Part shown: positions 1 through 12,443 of the stretch, in pieces
Numbering within the stretch: position 1 is the stretch's first letter
Layout of the letters: the number at the start of each line of letters is the position of its first letter
DNA from: Stereum hirsutum FP-91666 SS1
Taxonomy: Eukaryota; Basidiomycota; Agaricomycetes; Russulales; Stereaceae
Assembly: GCF_000264905.1 (NCBI RefSeq)
Contig: NW_006763153.1
Coordinates: 319,505 to 383,504 of the forward strand
Reading direction: 5' to 3'
Length of the DNA: 64,000 nucleotides
The notes under the pieces: generated by a model
The model's database searches: none
The model's input: the letters and a program-made list of their open reading frames with translations, nothing else
Told to the model about the DNA's origin: nothing
Made by a program: the position numbers and the translations under genes

Positions 1-880
1 ACTGTTCAATGCCTTAACCACGAAAGATTCCTACAGGGCACTGGATGTGGATTTTTCACTCATATCTGAGTGCTCTGTGATTTTGGTGAGCCAGAGCATA
101 CAGTTATCAACCACATTTTGGCCAAAACAGCGCAAAAACACCGATCAGAATATCTTCGTTGATTTTCATTATAATTATGAATTTCACTGAATTACGAACA
201 TGTCCCCCCTAGCTGCTCGTTGGGGCGGTAAGAGGGGGGACAGTCCCCCTAAAAGTGTTCGGTTCGGCGGGGTGGGGGGACAGGGGACGAACAGTAGGTC
301 GGAAAAGTACAGTAGAGTCATAGCAAGTGTAGCTGCGGCAGTTATTGGGATGCGAGAAGTGTATACGTCGGAGGTTTACTGTCACGCTTTGTTGCTGTCA
401 CACATAGCGACAAAACGTGTCTGATAATGTCAAATTAGATGTATGTACAACGTGAGCAGCGTGCTACGACGAAGGGAATTTGTCTAAGTCGACGAGGACG
501 CGTTGAACGAGAGTGCGGCGCGCGTCGGAGCGAGCCGCGAGCCGCGAGCCGCGATTCTGGTTGTGTCCAGAAAAGGCAGTTGGTTGGGAGAGCTCACCAC
601 CCTAAATATAGATATTTGAATTGCAGGTGTGCACCTTCTTGACACTATCGTCCCGTATGTAAGCTGATCTTAGTTGTTTACTCCATGTGGCACCTCTGGC
701 CAAAAGCGTATCCCGCCGTAATCATTTGCTCGATTCTTTCATCTACAGCTTATCTACTGAACTTCCTTCAGGTTTGCTATTCAATTACATTCTCTAACTT
801 TCTATCATCGTTCTTTTTTCCCATCACCTTTCGTTAGCCTCTCACTCATCTACGCCACATCTTTTCATCTTCAGCCGACC
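1..880. other. No recognisable gene; GC-rich inverted repeat
   Basis: Two short plus-strand ORFs (200-424 and 439-642) lie here, but their products resemble nothing I know and look like chance reading. A perfect 10-bp inverted repeat (TGTCCCCCCT at 201-210 and its complement at 233-242) sits in a G-run-rich stretch and may be the end of a small transposon. The pyrimidine-rich 740-880 stretch directly precedes the FGAM synthase start and is a plausible promoter and leader. Confidence 0.4.
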
Positions 881-3800
881 ATGCTCATCCTTCCCGGATC
901 CTCTGCCCTCTCCGCTGCTAAGCGTGATACCCTTCTTTTTCAACCTCCAACGCGCCAATCCGTCCATTCAATCCGTCGATGCCGTTTGGATTCACCTCGT
1001 CAGCGCTACATCCGTCTAAGCAGAGACTGGTCTCTCGAACCCTACCTCCCCTATCCGCCCCATCCTCGACCGTCTCCTCGCATACGGTGACTACCTCTAA
1101 CTTCCAGGGACCGTCAAATCCTTAGAGAACCCTTCTGTAAATGTCATCTATGTCGTTCCCCGCCCTGGTTCAGTTTCGCCATGGTCGAGCAAGGCGACGG
1201 ACATTGCTGCACAAAACGCACATCGACAGACTTGAGCGTGGCGTAGCCTACGTCGTTACTCTCAAGGTATCTCAATCTCTTACCTCCTCCGATCTCATCA
1301 CCTTTGGTCCATTCATCCATGACCGAATGACCCAAACCGCCTTACTCTCCCTCCCCGCCGAAACCGACATCTTCCTTCACCGTTCACCCTCTCCTCTCGT
1401 CCACGCCTCTCTCTCCTCTTCCCCGAAAGAACGACTCTCTCAAGCAAACAACGAACTAGGGCTCGCTCTCGCACCCGACGAGATCGACTATCTCGTGAAT
1501 GCGTACGGAACCATGTCTCGCGATCCTACCGACGCCGAATTATTCATGTTCGCAGAAGTCAACTCCGAACACTGTCGTCACAAAATATTCAATGCCTCCT
1601 GCACACTCGATTCCACTCCCCAACCCTCCTCCCTCTCCTCCATGATCCGCAACACCGAAAAGCTCTCGCCCAAAGGCACGATCTCCACCTACTCCGACAA
1701 TGCCGCCGTCTTCGAAGGATACGTCGCTCCCCGTCTCACCACCTCATTCACCGCAGACGGCTTGAAGGTCTACGGAACCGTCGAGGAAGCGATGCCCATC
1801 CTCATCAAAGTAGAAACACACAACCACCCCACCGCCGTCTCTCCCTACCCCGGCGCCATAGGCCGTGGATCGCATCCAAAAGCCGGTCTCGCAGGCTTTT
1901 CAGTTTCGAATTTACTCATCCCAGGTTATGAGCAGCCTTGTGAAGAGGATTTTGGGAAACCGGGACATATTGCGAGTGTGTTCGAGATTATGAGGGATGC
2001 GCCGTTGGGGGGTGCGGCGTTTAATAATGAGTTTGGGAGGTCGGCTTTGGGGGTTATTTTAGGACGTTTTGTGAGAGGGTTGGTGGGGAGGCGGGAGAAG
2101 GAGAGGTTAGAGGGTATCATAAGCCGATTATGATTGCTGATGGGCTGGGCAACGTCCGTCCTCAATTTGCGCACAAAGACAAGATCTCGCCCAGAGCGAA
2201 GATTATCGTCCTTGGTGGACCTGGGATGTTGATCGGTCTAGGAGGTGGTGCTGCATCTTCTCGTGCGCTTGGAGGTGCGGGATCGGCAAAATTGGATTTC
2301 GCGTCGGTGCAGAGAGATAACGCGGAAATGCAGAGACGAGCGCAGATGGTCATCGACGCTTGCGTCGATCTTGGGGAGAAGAATCCGATTCAGTCGATCC
2401 ACGGTGTTGGAGCGGGAGGTCTTTCCAATGCTCTTCCCGAGCTCGTGCATGATTCGGGGTTGGGGTCGAAGTTTGAGATTAGGGATGTTCCAGTGGCGGA
2501 TGGAGGACTCAGTCCGATGGAGATTTGGTGCAACGAGAGTCAGGAGAGGTATGTGCTTGCTGTGAGCCCGGGTGAAGGGGGCGAGGACGTGTTTAGGGCG
2601 ATTGCGGAGAGGGAGAGGACGTTATTTGGGGTTGTGGGTGAGGCGACAGAGGTGGAGGAATTGGTCGTAACGGATAGGCTGCCCGGTCAGGATGTCATCA
2701 GCCTCAAGATGTCGACGTTGTTCGGTAAACCACCCCGTATGACTCGAACCGACGTTACTCACAAACTCAAGACCATCCCCTTCGACACCTCCCTCTCCAA
2801 ATACATCCCAACCTCGTCGAACGTCGATTTTACCGCTCGACTCAAAGAAGCAGCCCACCGCGTCCTCCGCCTCCCCTCCGTCGCCTCCAAGTCCTTCCTT
2901 ATCACAATCGGTGACCGTATCATCACCGGCCTCGTCACCCGCGACCAAATGGTACGACCCTACCAAACCCCCATCTCCGACGTCGCTGTCACCCGTTCCT
3001 CCTACTCTTTCACCCTTCCCTACGGCGAAGCCATGGTCATGGGCGAACGTACGCCCCTTGCACTTCTGTCTCCGGCAGCGAGCGCACGTATCGCTGTATG
3101 TGAGAGTTTGACGAATTTGGCGGCGTCGTATGTTGGAAGTGGAGAGTTGGGGAGGGTGAAGTTGAGTGCGAATTGGATGTGTGCAGCGGGGTGAAGGGTG
3201 AGGGAGTCGGGTTATATGAAGCTGTGAAGGCTGTCGGTGAGGAGTTGTGTCCTGCGCTTGGGGTTGGGATACCGGTCGGGAAGGATTTGATGTCGATGTC
3301 TATGCGTTGGAAGGACGAGAAGGATAAAGTGGAGAAGGATGTGACGGTGCCGTTGTCGTTGATCGTTACTGCGTTTGCGAGAGTTAAGGATGTGAGGAAG
3401 ACCTGGACGCCGGAATTGAAGACGGACGAGGAAGAAACGGTGTTAGTATTTTTCGACTTGGCGGGTGGGAAGACCAGGTTGGGAGGATCGGCGTTGACGC
3501 AGGTGTTTAGGGAGATTGGGACAGAGGCACCGGATGTGGAGGATCCAAAGGTGGTGAAGGCGTTCTTTGAGGGGACGCAGAGGGTTAGGGAGACGAATCC
3601 GGGATTGGTACTCGCGTACCACGATCGTTCGGATGGAGGATTGTTCACTACGTTGGTGGAGATGGCGTTTGCGGGAAGAGTTGGTCTGAGGATCAATTTG
3701 GATGCGTTGGGAACGTCGGGGAGGGATCCCGTGGCGGCGTTGTTCAATGAGGAGTTGGGAGCGGTCGTGCAGGTCGCGAAATCGAACGTTCAACATCTCC

Positions 3801-4946
3801 TCGCTGCGTTCTCTCGAGAAGGATTTCCTTCCACCTCCGTTCATGTTATCGGAAGTATCAACCCACCCTCCGACCAATCCATCGATATCATCCACAGCGG
3901 TTCCACCATCTTCTCTTCACTCGCTCTGCCCTTCAAGAAATCTGGGCATCCACGTCCTACAAGATGCAATCTCTCCGCGACGATCCGACCAGCGCCACAG
4001 AAGAATTCAGCCTCATCTCTTCCCCTCAGCGACGCTCTCCAAAATCTCATACGACCTCAAGTTCAAATACGATCCTTCGCTTTCGAGGCCGTTGGCGCAT
4101 CGTCCGAAGGTCGCGATATTGAGGGAACAGGGCGTGAATGGACATCAGGAAATGGCTTGGGCGTTCCACGCGGCAGGATTCGACGCTATCGACGTACACA
4201 TGTCCGACATGTTCCCTTCTGTCACTTCTTCTAGGGAACCTCTCAGTCTTCAAGGATTCGCGGGTATCGCAGCGTGCGGAGGGTTTTTGTACGGTGATGT
4301 TCTCGGTGCAGGTAAGGGCCGGGCGAACTCCGTTCTGTTACACGAAGGCGCTAGGAAGGAGTTTAAAGATTTCTTCGAGAGGAATGATACGTTCGCTCTA
4401 GGAGTATGTAACGGATGTCAATTCTTCAGTGAGTTGAAGGAGTTGATCGGGAACGGTGCTGGCGAGGACGACAGTGAGAGTGGGGCAGGCTGGCCAGAAT
4501 TCAAGGAGACCAAAAGCGGGAGGTTCGAAGCGAGAGTAATAATGGTCCAAATCACCGACACCGCCGTCACTCGCTCCTCGCCCTTCCTCCACGGCATGGT
4601 TGGGTCCCGTATCCCCGTCGCCGTCGTCCACAGTGAAGGTCGCGCAGTATACACCGGCGGTTCGTCCACCCTCCAACGCTCCGACTCCCTTGGCCTCATT
4701 GCTCTAAAATACGTCGACGGAGACGGGAACGTAACTCAGACGTATCCTTTGAACCCGAATGGAAGCGATGGTGCGGTTGCGGGCGTGCAGACGAGGGATG
4801 GGAGGGTGTTGGCGCTGATGCCGCATCCAGAGAGGGTGATTGCGGCGGCTAGTAATTCATAGACGCCGAGGAGTATGGAGAGCGAGTGGGAGGATACCGG
4901 GCCTTGGTTTAGGTTGTTTCAGAATGCGAGGAGGTGGTGTAATTAG
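881..4946 (+). pseudogene. ADE6: Phosphoribosylformylglycinamidine (FGAM) synthase, multiply frameshifted
   Basis: FGAM synthase converts FGAR, ATP and glutamine to FGAM, the fourth step of de novo purine synthesis, in the cytosol. Family motifs run in order: MLILPGSSALS at the start (881), NSEHCRH (about 1560), KVETHNHPTAVSP (about 1810), [25 protein letters not shown] (about 2210), [22 protein letters not shown] (about 3620), then a glutaminase domain with the GVCNGCQ nucleophile (about 4400) and MPHPER (about 4820). Length matches the usual ~1,350 residues. The frame is broken repeatedly: near 925, 1015, 1200, 2049-2053 (a G run one base short), 3188-3191 (another short G run), 3920 and 4030. 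About 14 residues of the Gly-rich motif between SPYPGA and GRGS are missing near 1856. An in-frame TAG at 4860-4862 replaces the tryptophan of the usual NSWYP and is followed by 27 more homologous codons ending at 4946. No intron explains these shifts. Identity is certain; whether this is a pseudogene or consensus error is open. Confidence 0.93.
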
Positions 4947-5223
4947 ACGTTTGAGGTGAGCTGTCTCAGAGAGGCAGGCTATATGCGTTTAGCGTGACTG
5001 AATAATTGTTCGTTCTGTTCGATAGGAATGCATAGAGCCGAAGTATAAAGCCTGGATGTACTCTTAATCCCATTTTGTTGTTTGTTGTATGTACCCTTAC
5101 CCTGGCGCGTTGCTCTGCGTACACTCTGAAAATGTCCGATTTTCATCATGCTATAGTGCCTTATCTACGTTCGATAACACATCTCCAGCATCTCATTTCC
5201 TGGTTGCTTTGAACCGTCGATCC
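4947..5223. other. Intergenic, convergent gene ends
   Basis: This short spacer separates the plus-strand FGAM synthase from the minus-strand membrane gene. It contains only untranslated 3'-type sequence, and no clear polyadenylation motif stands out. Confidence 0.4.
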
Positions 5224-6891
5224 CTACATTTGTGTACTATTCGACTTGAGCTCTTCGACGCGTATGCTAACCTCACTTACGCCACCATCTTCTACTTCGA
5301 CATCGAGCTCACCAATGGCCCGATCGGATGGAATGGCCTCTATCGGAGCCCCGACATTCCCAAGATATCGATTCGCCGCAAACTGGAGTTCCGGAATTGA
5401 GGTTTCTCCTAGGCCCGATGGCGCCCGCTCGCTACTGAATTCTCTGAGGTTGAGCACCATGTTGTTTACGGCTACAATCTGCAAGCTGTATGCACGCCCA
5501 CGGTGATGACACATTGCGAATGAGAAGCGGGTATGGTATTGAGAAGGGAAGTGAGAGCGATGGTACTGACGTCTGGAAGATGACGGTCACAGCGTTGAAA
5601 ATGATCCATGACGTTGAACCGCCCGAGGTATTTCTTCCCGAAAATGCTACCTATTGATGAATGAAAAGATTTCAATAAGTTGTTTCGCGTGCATATATCG
5701 GGGGATGCGGCAAAGGGCATACAATCGTTGGTATCCCAGTGAGAGTGTTATAGCATAGGATCGACCTGTGAAATATGGCTCGTTAATGGTAAATATCTCC
5801 AGACGGATAGTCATGGACATGACCCACGCAAAGCACCAGATTCCTGACAGCGGGGTTATGTCACATAGATCACATATACAATTACTAGAGGTCCAAAGAC
5901 AGGCACGTACCATCACGCTGCATAACATGAACGATACTCCTTCGTCCTACCATGCGCATCTCTCTCCCAAGGCCACCGATCTTGAGTAGCAGTAATAGAA
6001 GCATGAAAGCCTCTAGGACGATCGGTATGACAGTGCCGAGAAGGATGACTGAGCGACAAGAGTCAACAGCTTATCATCCACAAACATGTATTTAGTGCGC
6101 CCATCGTAGGATACATGACTCACATATATCTGCATGTTTCTGTGTATCCGGTAGCTCAAAGCAGCCAGATACGGACGCTAATATTGTCCCGGCAGTCGAT
6201 TCTGTATGCCACCTGGGTATTTGCTGGGATTGTCACTGGAATTATTAGTCTCATGAAAGCCAGCAAGGAAGAAAAAGCGAATACGAACGTAGACAAGGCC
6301 GGCTACCATGGACAGAAGCAAACTGGTTCCGAATAACAGAATGCCCTTGTGTTGGAGGTATATGGAATACACTCTAAGAAACAGTATGACTACCAGCTCA
6401 AATATGTCAGTCGTTGGGTCACGGAGAGTATAGGATGAAGAGAACAGACGACTCGTGAGAACATTGTTCAGGACATAGAGAAGCTCTTCCATGATCCCGA
6501 TTGTGCTACAGCTAGTGCCACAGTCGCGGTCGCTTAGCTTCATCATAAAGACGCGAACATTCAGACATGAGTTCACTCACGACTTGAAAGTCAAGCCAAT
6601 GGGGCATATTTGTAGCATTTCAATATCGACCCTCGCCCGCGAACTTTGGCGGGGGCTACAACGTTGAAAAATGCTACAAATATGCCCTAATAGGTAGTGA
6701 GAAGATGATTTCCATGATCTGGTACGCGAGGAAACCATATCGATTGACGATGAAAAGCACGGATAGTCCTGTCGTCCTTCTTGACCAAATGACGCGCCAT
6801 TCGGAAGGCAGAGTGTGGGCATAATGGAGAAAATAGATGGCTTCTCTACTAGATAAGCAATGTTCAATTGACGATTGCTCACATCGGACAA
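5224..6891 (-). CDS. DUF6533-like multi-pass membrane protein (probable, exons incomplete)
   Basis: Fragments in consistent order resemble the basidiomycete DUF6533 family of seven-helix, GPCR-like proteins of unknown ligand. The first has an acidic/aromatic start followed by SEWRVIWSRR and LFIVNRYGFLAYQ (6,840-6,700). Next comes an exon with FELVVILFLRVYSIYLQHKG and a hydrophobic helix (6,480-6,250), then a helix VIPIVLEAFMLLLLLLK with a basic stop-transfer segment (6,050-5,930), then SYAITLSLGYQRL near 5,740. An acidic tail with repeated VEVEDGGVSEVSIRVEE ends at the stop at 5,224. Frame changes between blocks suggest short introns, but I could not place every splice site and the N terminus is unresolved. 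An 86-bp hairpin (6602-6687) follows the first block and may lie in an intron or break the gene. The function is inferred from family resemblance only. Confidence 0.5.
6602..6687. mobile_element. 86-bp palindromic MITE-like hairpin
   Basis: Perfect 19-bp inverted arms (GGGCATATTTGTAGCATTT at 6602-6620 and its complement at 6669-6687) enclose a loop with a smaller GC stem. It lies inside the DUF6533-like gene. The arm contains TGTAGCATTTC, also found at the terminus of the TA-flanked MITE at 27,651. No clear target duplication is visible. Confidence 0.6.
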
Positions 6892-8875
6892 CGCACTGGA
6901 TGCAGAGAGGACCGTATAGTTCGTGACTAGCCTAGTGGTCGTCGTATGTTCAATTAGTCCGTGATCAATACGGATGCCTAGGAGCTTACCATTGCGTCTG
7001 GAGCGAAGTGATATCTATGGATTCCGACATGGCTAATACGATACACCAAGTGATGGTGGAATTTGGATGGAATCAACCAGCTTGAACGTAGACATACCTG
7101 TTTATATGCGACCCAGGCCGTCAGTCCACCCCATTGAGTAAGGTTATGACTATGCTATTCCAATGAAACGATGTTCGTAGCAGTTTAACTGCCAAGTTGT
7201 GTACAGGTTCCGTACCACTCCCGCAGTATCAACTGCCTCAATCGATGGCTTGTCACGCCTCTCTGGGAAATATTAAGCATAGCCTTAGGACTGACAGATA
7301 TTCTCGAGCGCTCATCATGGTCGTCACCTGAGAGTGGTTGTTTGTACAAATACCGCAGCAACGCAGGAGCTAGCGTTTGATGAGCGCAGAAACATACGGA
7401 ACTAAGTTCAGCATGAAGGTTGCGGTCAATTGTGCCACATGAAGGGGCGACGGATGATTCAATTCTAAGAAGCGCAGTGATGGCGTATCGCGGTCCCCCG
7501 AAGATGGATGGCAGAAAAACCATCATTTATAAAGTGAAGCAATCCTCTTGAGAATAGCAAGCAGCCGACGATAAAGAGATACGAGGTAAGAACGTTAAGA
7601 TGCTGCAATGGCCTCAGCTCAGTATGCTCGCGGAACTCTGAGTAACTGACCAAAGATGTGCATCCATGATTCACGCAAAATATCGTCTAGATTCGTATCC
7701 CGTTTCCATATCCCAGCTTTCGGATGTCCGATCTTTGTGGAGGAGCAGACTTCCTCCAGTGGACTCGCAGGGCGCGGCGAAAAATAAACAGGACGAGTCG
7801 CACTCCCTCGTTCTGTTATTTTCAGCAGCGATTCTTCACCGTTCCCAACACCCTCGTCGATATCCCTTCCAAGTCCTTCAAAAAGCGAACAAAGAGGGGG
7901 ATAGAAGGATGGATTCTCGTCTAGATCAGAACTTAGACGCAGTTACGAAAGCTGGGACGATTTGTAGTCGATCAAAAGTCAAATATACCCGATGAAGCCC
8001 AAAGAAAGTGTTTCGGCGAGACCATGATGAATCATGTAGACCGTGCATTCACTAGGTGCAGAAACACACGAGCTCCTCGACAGTACGACAACGCGAAGCG
8101 AAGAGCCTGGTGTCCAGTGGCATGTAATCTCGTCAGAATTAGATTCAGAGAGCAGAAAGAAACGCATCTGAAGCCTATTTGCCCATTTATTCATTCTCTT
8201 CTTCGAGCGAGAATGAAATACGGAGTATCCGTTCCGGTTCGCTATCGACGGTTATTCCTGTCGACGAACAATCTATGCCTAATAATCCTATGGACGAATG
8301 TTTTGGCTTGTGAGGTATGTGTTGGTTCTGGGCTACGATAGAGTGCAGATAGAATCGACGAGGTTGGAAGAATATACAGGACAGACACCACAGGCAAAAA
8401 TCAGACGGCAGTCGAACATCATAAGCACGGATTTCTTCTGTTGTCGTGGTTAGGAAACAAAGGGACTGAAGGGGACTGATCGTTCAATTCGACAAGGTGG
8501 CGCGAACGCTGACGTCAGACGACACATCTCACGAACGGTGTGGCACGAGTGCTTTCACAAAACTTCGGTCAATTATGGTAACAAAACACCAGCCAAAAGC
8601 TATAGACAAAAAGCATTAAAAGAAGTTATTAATGTACTACGTGTTGGTACAATATGGTACAAAAGCAGCATCCGAATAGCGATGTACGGCATCCAAGAAA
8701 AGCAAAAACCTCTGAGTAACCGCAAAACCATCTCAAAATCACTCCAAACACGAATCTCTCTTCACATTCCCCTCATCCCACCACCTGCACCTCCATACGC
8801 ACTCCCACTTGACCCTTGACCTTGACCGCTAGCCCCGCTCACTCCGTCTCCATATCCAGTTCGAAATTGATGATT
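6892..8875. other. Unassigned region with weak ORFs
   Basis: Minus ORFs at 7,185-7,526 and 7,465-7,674 contain hydrophobic stretches and could be a decayed upstream neighbour of the DUF6533-like gene, but I cannot align them with it. Plus ORFs at 7,666-7,995 and 8,024-8,341 match nothing I recognise. The stretch 8,341-8,875 has no credible gene. Confidence 0.35.
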
Positions 8876-11800
8876 TTAGTTATGCATGTGCATCTGCTCT
8901 TGCGGACTGAGCATCGGAAGGCCAGGTACGATTTGTGGTGCCGGAGCGGAACCTACGTGGTCTGAGTTCGAAGGCGACGGGAGGGAGTTGGGGAGCGCGA
9001 AGAAGTCGAGGCCGCCGGCGCTGGGCCAGGCTGAGTATGACATCGTCAATGTCGTTTGCTGGCACACATAAGTGGAGGCACATCGGGGGACAGACGGACG
9101 CAGATAAGAATTAGAGTACGTACAGGCTGATTGTCGTTGCTGGTATCCATCGGCATGAACGACGAGAAAAATTCGTCCAAGAAGTTTGAAGTGGCGGGGA
9201 GCGGAACGCCCTGCTCGAGTGGGAGCTGCTGCTGCTGGTATACGCTCGGTCCCGTTGGGACAGAGCCGTAGGAGGTCACATCCGAACTTGTCGAACGCAT
9301 TCTACTCGTAGACGATGTACATACCTAGATATGGGATGGATTCCGGAGCATGCATGTGAGGCATTGCTGTAGCCGAAGGTGGCTATTCAACCGTAGAATG
9401 CACTGGATGTGAAGGTGCGTGCGACAGACCAGGTACAGGTGCACGGGACGAGCCAGCTACAGGTGCGTGCGATGGGACAGGGCCCGAAGGCGGAGGCTGC
9501 AACCGAATCTCATCTCCGTCCGGCTGCTGCTGCTGCTGCAACGCATTCGCACTCTCCAACATCTGCATCAACGCCCCGAACATCTTCGGCGTCCCCGGAA
9601 TCCTTGACCTAATTCCATGCGCCAAAATGGGCAACGTCGTCTCCAGCCTCTCCCTCGCTTTCTCCGCCCTCCGTCCACCCCATCTCTCACTGCTTCTCCT
9701 ATTCCGACTCGTGCTACGGTTCGCTGAATCACCATCCACGCCACCCATACCCTCACCTCCGACGACACTCTGGCTCTGACTCGCGCTGATAACGTCGCCC
9801 ATTATCAATCGTGGCGGAGCATAACGCGGCGTAGACGAAGAGGTAGGTAGATCGAGCGACGGGGAACGAGTTCTTGAATAGGCGAAGGCAGGCCGCGATG
9901 TCTTGTGCGGGCTTGCGGCATGCGGTAGCGGCGTAGGGGACGGCGAGGGATCCGGTTTGAGCGAAGGGGCGATAAAGGAGAATCCAAATTGTGTGGACCA
10001 AAAGACTGAGATAAGACAATCGTTGTCAATAAGAGGTTACCTCCGAGTGAAACAGTGGTTAGAGACGAAGTGAAAAAGCATACTTGAACTGAATAACGTG
10101 GGCTGGTGGCGAAACCGGTGGTAGATTATCTGCGTCCAGGAGGATTTGGACGGGGACTTGAGCTTGCCACGCTATCATACGATCTCGCAGGCTGAGGACA
10201 AAGTCACGAGCTTGGAGCAGGCGGGACTCCTTGATGGAATAGACATGTTCGAGTACTTCGTCAAGGAACTACAACATCGGACAAGTTCATCAACAACTGG
10301 ACGGTCATGAACGACGAAGTTAGATAGGGAAATTACCTGGTAGAGTGAGCACGAACTGAATCGAAATTAGTAAGGGAATACATGTCGCGAGAATGAGACG
10401 GAACGTACTATCGGAAACAAGTCATCTCGAAAGACGGCTGAGCGCCAGAGTAAGGCATCGTTGTGAATTCGGTTGATTGAACCGGCGAGTAGAACGGTTT
10501 CCAGAAGGTGGCGCCATCATCAACAGCTGCTCATTTCATAGGGAAAAGGATAACCAGTCGTTAGTCGATAAGAATATGAAGAATATGAAGAAGGCGTACA
10601 AGGAAGTGGTGGTTTGTCTTTTGGCCTCATAGTAGGCTTTTTGGCGAGGGATAGCGATAGAGTCCTGCAGCAAAGACAAAACCGTAGCAACTCAGCGTCG
10701 GATAGACAGACAGAAAATTAGGCGAACGTGGACTCACTTGTCCCATGTGTAAGCGGCCCAATACGTGCATAGCTCCGCCGTCCGCAACTGTTCGGATTGG
10801 TCTTCGGAACTGTGATTTGGACGCGCCCAGCCAAGATCTATCGGGGCAAATAATTCATCAAATAAGAGTGGCGAACGAAAGGCGCTCGTGAACAGATGCT
10901 TACCTTCGATCATACGAAACGCGTAGCCGGCCATGACCCATGCCTGTGAGTACAGGCCTTCCGCCGCATTGTGGCCCGATATCAAGAGCAAATCTGTTGA
11001 AAACCGACATCTAAGCCCGAAGAAGGAAACCCTGGACACAGAAGACTGACCTTGTACGGTCGTAATCGCACTTGGCCTGCTGAGTTCGACCGCCAGGAGT
11101 AAATGGGCTCTCGCTTGTACGCAACGTTACCGCCATCAGTTTACAGTCGAAAACGACAGAAGTACGAGAAGATACGCACAGCAAATTCATGTAACCGATC
11201 CCTCATCTCTGGTATGTGTCTCGACGCTTGGGAGCAGATGCACCACAACAGGAAGTCGTTGCAAAATGTGGGGTCGCTCGAATGGAGACTACCTAGCCAC
11301 GGGATTTGGTGAATACATCCATAAATCGAGTTATTCGGATGATGCGATATACGTACTTTCGAAGGCAGGCCGGCATATAACCTCGTAACGAGGATTCTGC
11401 CAGCTAAAGAAGCCGTATACCCAGTCAGAATGAGCTCACGGGAGAAACGAATGAATATACGTACCAGAGATAGCTGTCCATCATCATTTGACTCTCCTGC
11501 AGCGTAGGTGTGCGGAATTCGGAGAAGCTGTTGGCCACGACGGCGAGTAATCGGTTGAGCGCGTCCTGGAGCAAGGCAGCCCTCGTCTGCAGCTCGGTCA
11601 AAGACACCAATGATGGTCGAAGTCTTAGTAGACTCTGCGCTAAGCGATGAAGCGAGCTATCCATTAATACGACTAGTCGAGCCGATATCCTGACGAGAAG
11701 AAGCCAAAGTATAGAAAGGTACGCACCTCGGGCACATCATCGACCTCTTCCAACTTCTCCTGTTCGACTTCCTCCTTCTTTACAATCTTCCTTCGCGTCT

Positions 11801-12443
11801 TCGTCGACACAACCGGCTTGCTTAGCTCTCCTTCATCCCGTTGCTTCGTCCACTCCATAAGCATCCGCTCTCGGTCATCGTCCCCGGCGCTCGCAAGTTG
11901 CTCGATGAAAGCGTGAGAGGCGTCGGCGGCAGCGCTGACACTTTCGAGCCTAGAAGCTTCGCTAGACCTATAGAAACAAGTCGATTTGAACAACAAAACG
12001 GAAAGCAAACCGTTGGTTAGGGACCGGAAGCGCCGGCGACATCGAGAAACTACGCACCTTGGGAATACCCATTGTATTCCAGCCTGTGGGCAAAACTTGC
12101 ACAAGCTCTCCCCATTCTCCTCCCTCCCATCACATCTTCTCTTCCTTCTTCTGCAAACCTCACACGACGCCGCGTACCTCCTCTTACCAATCCGCGAATC
12201 TACATTCTTTGGCCCAGTTACTGTGGCCGTGTCTTCGGCGTGTTTCGATGTTGAATGCGAGCCAGATCCCGAAGCTGATACGTTCGCAGACGGCGAGTGC
12301 GAAATGTCATCTTGTTGGTGAGCCTGTGGGGATTGTGAAGCAGTACCAAAGTTCGAATAAGTGTTAGATCCGAATTCAAAGCGCGGAGACGACTGTTGTG
12401 GCTCGAGTTCAGGGGCGAAACAAAGTAGACAAGGACAAAGCAT
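8876..12443 (-). CDS. Zn(II)2Cys6 fungal transcription factor with fungal-trans domain, multi-exon
   Basis: This is a predicted nuclear DNA-binding regulator; its target pathway is unknown. Read from the right: a Ser/Gln-rich N terminus, then the binuclear cluster RRYAASCEVCRRRKRRCDG followed by CKFC (about 12,200-12,060). A Lys/Glu-rich linker follows, then LLRLRPSLVSLTELQTRAA. Next is the regulatory domain: PTFCNDFLLWCICSQA, NAAEGLYSQAWVMAGYAFR with DLGWARP and LCTYWAAYTWDK (10,990-10,740), IPRQKAYYEAKRQT, LEHVYSIKESRLLQARDFVL and VHTIWILLYRPFAQTGSLA (about 9,990). A poly-Gln and Pro tail ends at the stop at 8,876. Introns of 50-60 nt with GTACGT, GTGCGT or GTGAGT donors join most blocks, giving at least nine exons; I did not verify every join. 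Oddity: the sixth cysteine of the zinc cluster reads as tryptophan (GIQW at about 12,069) just before a GTGCGT donor. Confidence 0.8.
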
